Shown here: positions 61,765 to 64,000 of the stretch, piece by piece
Numbering within the stretch: position 1 is the first letter of the stretch
Layout of the letters: each line of letters starts with the position of its first letter
DNA from: Panorpa germanica
Lineage: Eukaryota > Arthropoda > Insecta > Mecoptera > Panorpidae
NCBI GenBank assembly: GCA_963678705.1
Contig: OY783209.1
Coordinates: 3,038,001-3,102,000, forward strand
Length of the DNA stretch: 64,000 nt
Direction: 5' to 3'
Program-made: the position numbers and the translations under genes
Notes under the pieces: generated by a model
The model's database searches: none
Seen by the model: only the letters and a program-made list of their open reading frames with translations
What the model was told of the DNA's origin: nothing

Positions 61765-62099
61765 TGATGTGATGTTTTTCAGTTGCCTGTTGGGTTTTTA
61801 GCATAGTTCATTGTTTCATTAGAACGTATAACCTGATATGGGATGCTTAACAATTAGTCTATGTTGCATACCCAATAGCAGGCATGGCACATTCGCTTTA
61901 GAGATTGATATTTTATGTAGTACATGTATTGTTCCTATCGGATTGTTTTTGTACCATCGAATGTAACGTAAAATATATTTAGTGTCTTTTAAGTCACCAC
62001 GTTTCGGATGAATCAGTACAGAAAACTTTACGCTGCAGAATTTTTACGAAAATCCGAGAGCTATATTATAATTGAAGTTAATATAACAGTTCCGTAAAC

Positions 62100-62510
62100 T
62101 TGGTAGATAACTGCAAGGCCAGAATGGAAAAGATGGAGTGCATAGAGGAAGAGATAGAAAGAGAATACAGATAAAAAACTACATAATATTGTGCGTAATG
62201 CGGAAGGAAAAAGGATGATGAAATTTCTTTACGAAAATGGAAGTAGAGGAAACGCTAAACATAAAAAGGGAATGTAAGGAAAAGGTAGAGATCGAAAGGA
62301 AGCTGAAGAAATTGTAGGAGGAAAGAAGAAGAAGGTTGACGGATTATAAGAAAAGAAAGGAGCAGTCAAAAATGGACTAGAAATGGTACAAAGCAGGAAT
62401 AAAAAGGCAAACTAGAAGGTTATAAACTTTTAGAGTATTAGTTACATTTTAAGTGTAAGTTAAATTATGTTAGAATAAGTTTAGGTGAAATGTAAGAATT
62501 GATAAATTTG
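62100..62510 (+). pseudogene. Decayed LINE family A-like relic
   Basis: A purine-rich stretch with broken frames. RECKEKVEIERKLKKL matches the ECKEKVASERNIGQLL segment of the intact family A copies. Stops are frequent. No zinc motif survives complete. Confidence 0.6.
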
Positions 62511-62852
62511 AAACTTGAAATATATGCAAGAAAATGCATCTTTTCGGGCAATTATAACTTAACACACTTCAGAAGTTATTACTTCAGCTCCTTTATTTCA
62601 TAAGGTTCTATTTTGAATATCACTGCAGATAAAAATTTAAGAAATATATTGTTTCTATTGCTGGAGTATGAGACGGTTTCTAAACCCATAGTTATTTAAC
62701 ATGGACAGTTCAATAGAAATAATAGTAAATCTTTAGATTGAACCAATACCTACTACAAGATCGGCATGTTAACTATTGTGATAGCTATGAATTCGGTAAC
62801 CGGCCGTTTACGATTATAAACAACCTTAACATTTTCTTGGAAATCACTGCTT

Positions 62853-62880
62853 TATAGACTGCTATGTTTTGCAGTCTATA
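62853..62880. repeat. Hairpin, 10-bp perfect arms
   Basis: TATAGACTGC at 62853-62862 and GCAGTCTATA at 62871-62880 flank an 8-nt loop. No run of T follows that would make a terminator; likely incidental. Confidence 0.7.
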
Positions 62881-63214
62881 TCATTGAAGGACTCTCTAAA
62901 ACAAAATAACACTGGAATGGATAATTTGATTTTAATTTTGTCATGTTTGTTAGTTATTTATGAACCAACAGAATGATAAAGTACACGTTTCGGAGAATAA
63001 TTGGAATAAAAATAAGCACCGACAAAAAATTTCAATTACACATCAATATTAGTTATAAAAGGCAATAACTTTATGTTTATCAACAAGTAAACGCAAAAAT
63101 AACATTCTCGGTTCGAAGCTGTGCCCAATATGTTCAAATCTGTGTTCGAGTTTTAGCTATATGGATTGGATTTTGTTTTTGGAAAGTTCACTATATAAAA
63201 ATAAAGGATATATA

Positions 63215-63380
63215 TTGTTTTAGTTTTAATTTTTAGAAATATTCTAATTACTAAGATCAGCTATCCTATATTACATCTATTATATTATATCTATTTTATT
63301 CCTTAATTATTCTGGTGAATTGTGCCTTGATTTTTTTGTGTTCTAGATGGTTGTACATGCAAAATTAAGGATTTTATTTG
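63215..63380 (+). repeat. Dispersed repeat, copy 2 of 2
   Basis: Partner of 8101-8290. The minus-strand 90-codon frame at 63303-63575 overlaps it and has no recognisable motif. Confidence 0.6.
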
Positions 63381-64000
63381 TGATATACTCATACATAGTA
63401 TATTATAAAAGGACCACACGCAATAACCACTTCCAACAAAACTACCCATTGTGCTGCTGGAATAAAACAATGCTAATAAACCCTGCTCTTGTACATCTAG
63501 GTGTACATCTACATCGTTTGGTTCATTTCTATATTTTGTGCATGCAAATTTATCAAACGAATCATCAAAAAGCAATTACTCAAAAGGTATTATTTTTTTC
63601 ATTTACACTAAAGCTCACTATTGAAAGCTTTGTTAAGCATTTTATGACTTCCAATTTAAATTTGAATATCAAAAATTACAGATATATATGTATATGTGAG
63701 AACCACTTTTATGTTTCAGTTTTGTGAATATGTGTTTAATATTTGTGTCGGTTTTTTCAACTTAGAAACACCCATTTTACTTTCAAATTTGTAGATGTTT
63801 ACCTCAAGTATTTATTAAATTTGCGCTTCAAGCGATTTTGAAAGAATTGATGGCAGTATCTCAAAGGAGATAGGAGAGACTTAATATAAACAACGCACAG
63901 ACAAAGATATCAGAATGTGGGTTGTTTTAAATATGAGAAAGTCTGTAATAGAGTAAGTGAGGTTAGATATCTGGTTTAGACAATATCAAGAAATTAAAGT

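Noticed and set aside
63303..63575. 90-codon minus-strand frame near the window end
   Set aside because: No domain recognised, overlaps a dispersed repeat, and there is no splice or start context that favours it.

Overview
The window is AT-rich, non-coding eukaryotic DNA. I found no operons, bacterial-type gene spacing or recognisable host protein-coding gene. It holds many decayed mobile elements: a BEL/Pao LTR retrotransposon, 5'-truncated non-LTR retrotransposons (LINEs), a tRNA-derived SINE, short Helitron-like and MITE-like elements, and at least eight long (TA)n tracts. The mix points to an arthropod, most likely an insect. The style of the LINE C-termini and of the Helitron ends would suit Hymenoptera, but I cannot fix the order from this sequence.

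Layout. 1-2.9 kb: unclassified AT-rich DNA with two inverted repeats and one copy of a MITE-like family. 2.96-3.98 kb: LINE copy with a 14-bp target-site duplication (TSD). 5.3-5.6 kb: Jockey C-terminal fragment. 6.95-7.24 kb: SINE. 8.6-12.2 kb: LINE relics and a 21-bp minisatellite. 12.9-13.3 kb: second MITE-like family. 14.6-20.2 kb: LINE tails, an RNase H-type LINE fragment, an unclassified repeat (family E) and a MITE copy. 22.4-25.5 kb: two more copies of the 3-kb LINE, each with a perfect TSD. 27.4-27.7 kb: Helitron-like element. 28-45 kb: microsatellites, LINE C-terminal fragments, a complete MITE-like element with terminal inverted repeats at 37.0-37.4 kb, and an inverted copy of the 12.9-kb MITE. 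45.0-45.6 kb: Jockey and family E fragments. 46.5-52.8 kb: BEL/Pao element on the minus strand, inserted into a Jockey 3' end. 53-64 kb: LINE 3' end, second Helitron-like copy, LINE relics and family E.

The best-supported element is the BEL/Pao insertion at 46517-52765. Its two 310-bp LTRs are identical by eye, it has a 5-bp TSD (ATTAC), and it carries one 1550-codon gag-pol frame with zinc knuckles, protease, reverse transcriptase, RNase H and the first part of integrase. The integrase is cut short by an internal deletion that also shifts the frame, so a young-looking copy lacks the third catalytic residue and could have moved only with helper proteins, if the deletion came before insertion.

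The elements do not form a cellular pathway. Their relationships are those of parasites: nesting (BEL in Jockey), a 3' tail shared by SINE and LINE, and TA microsatellites next to retrotransposon tails. The window is probably a gene desert or part of a very long intron.
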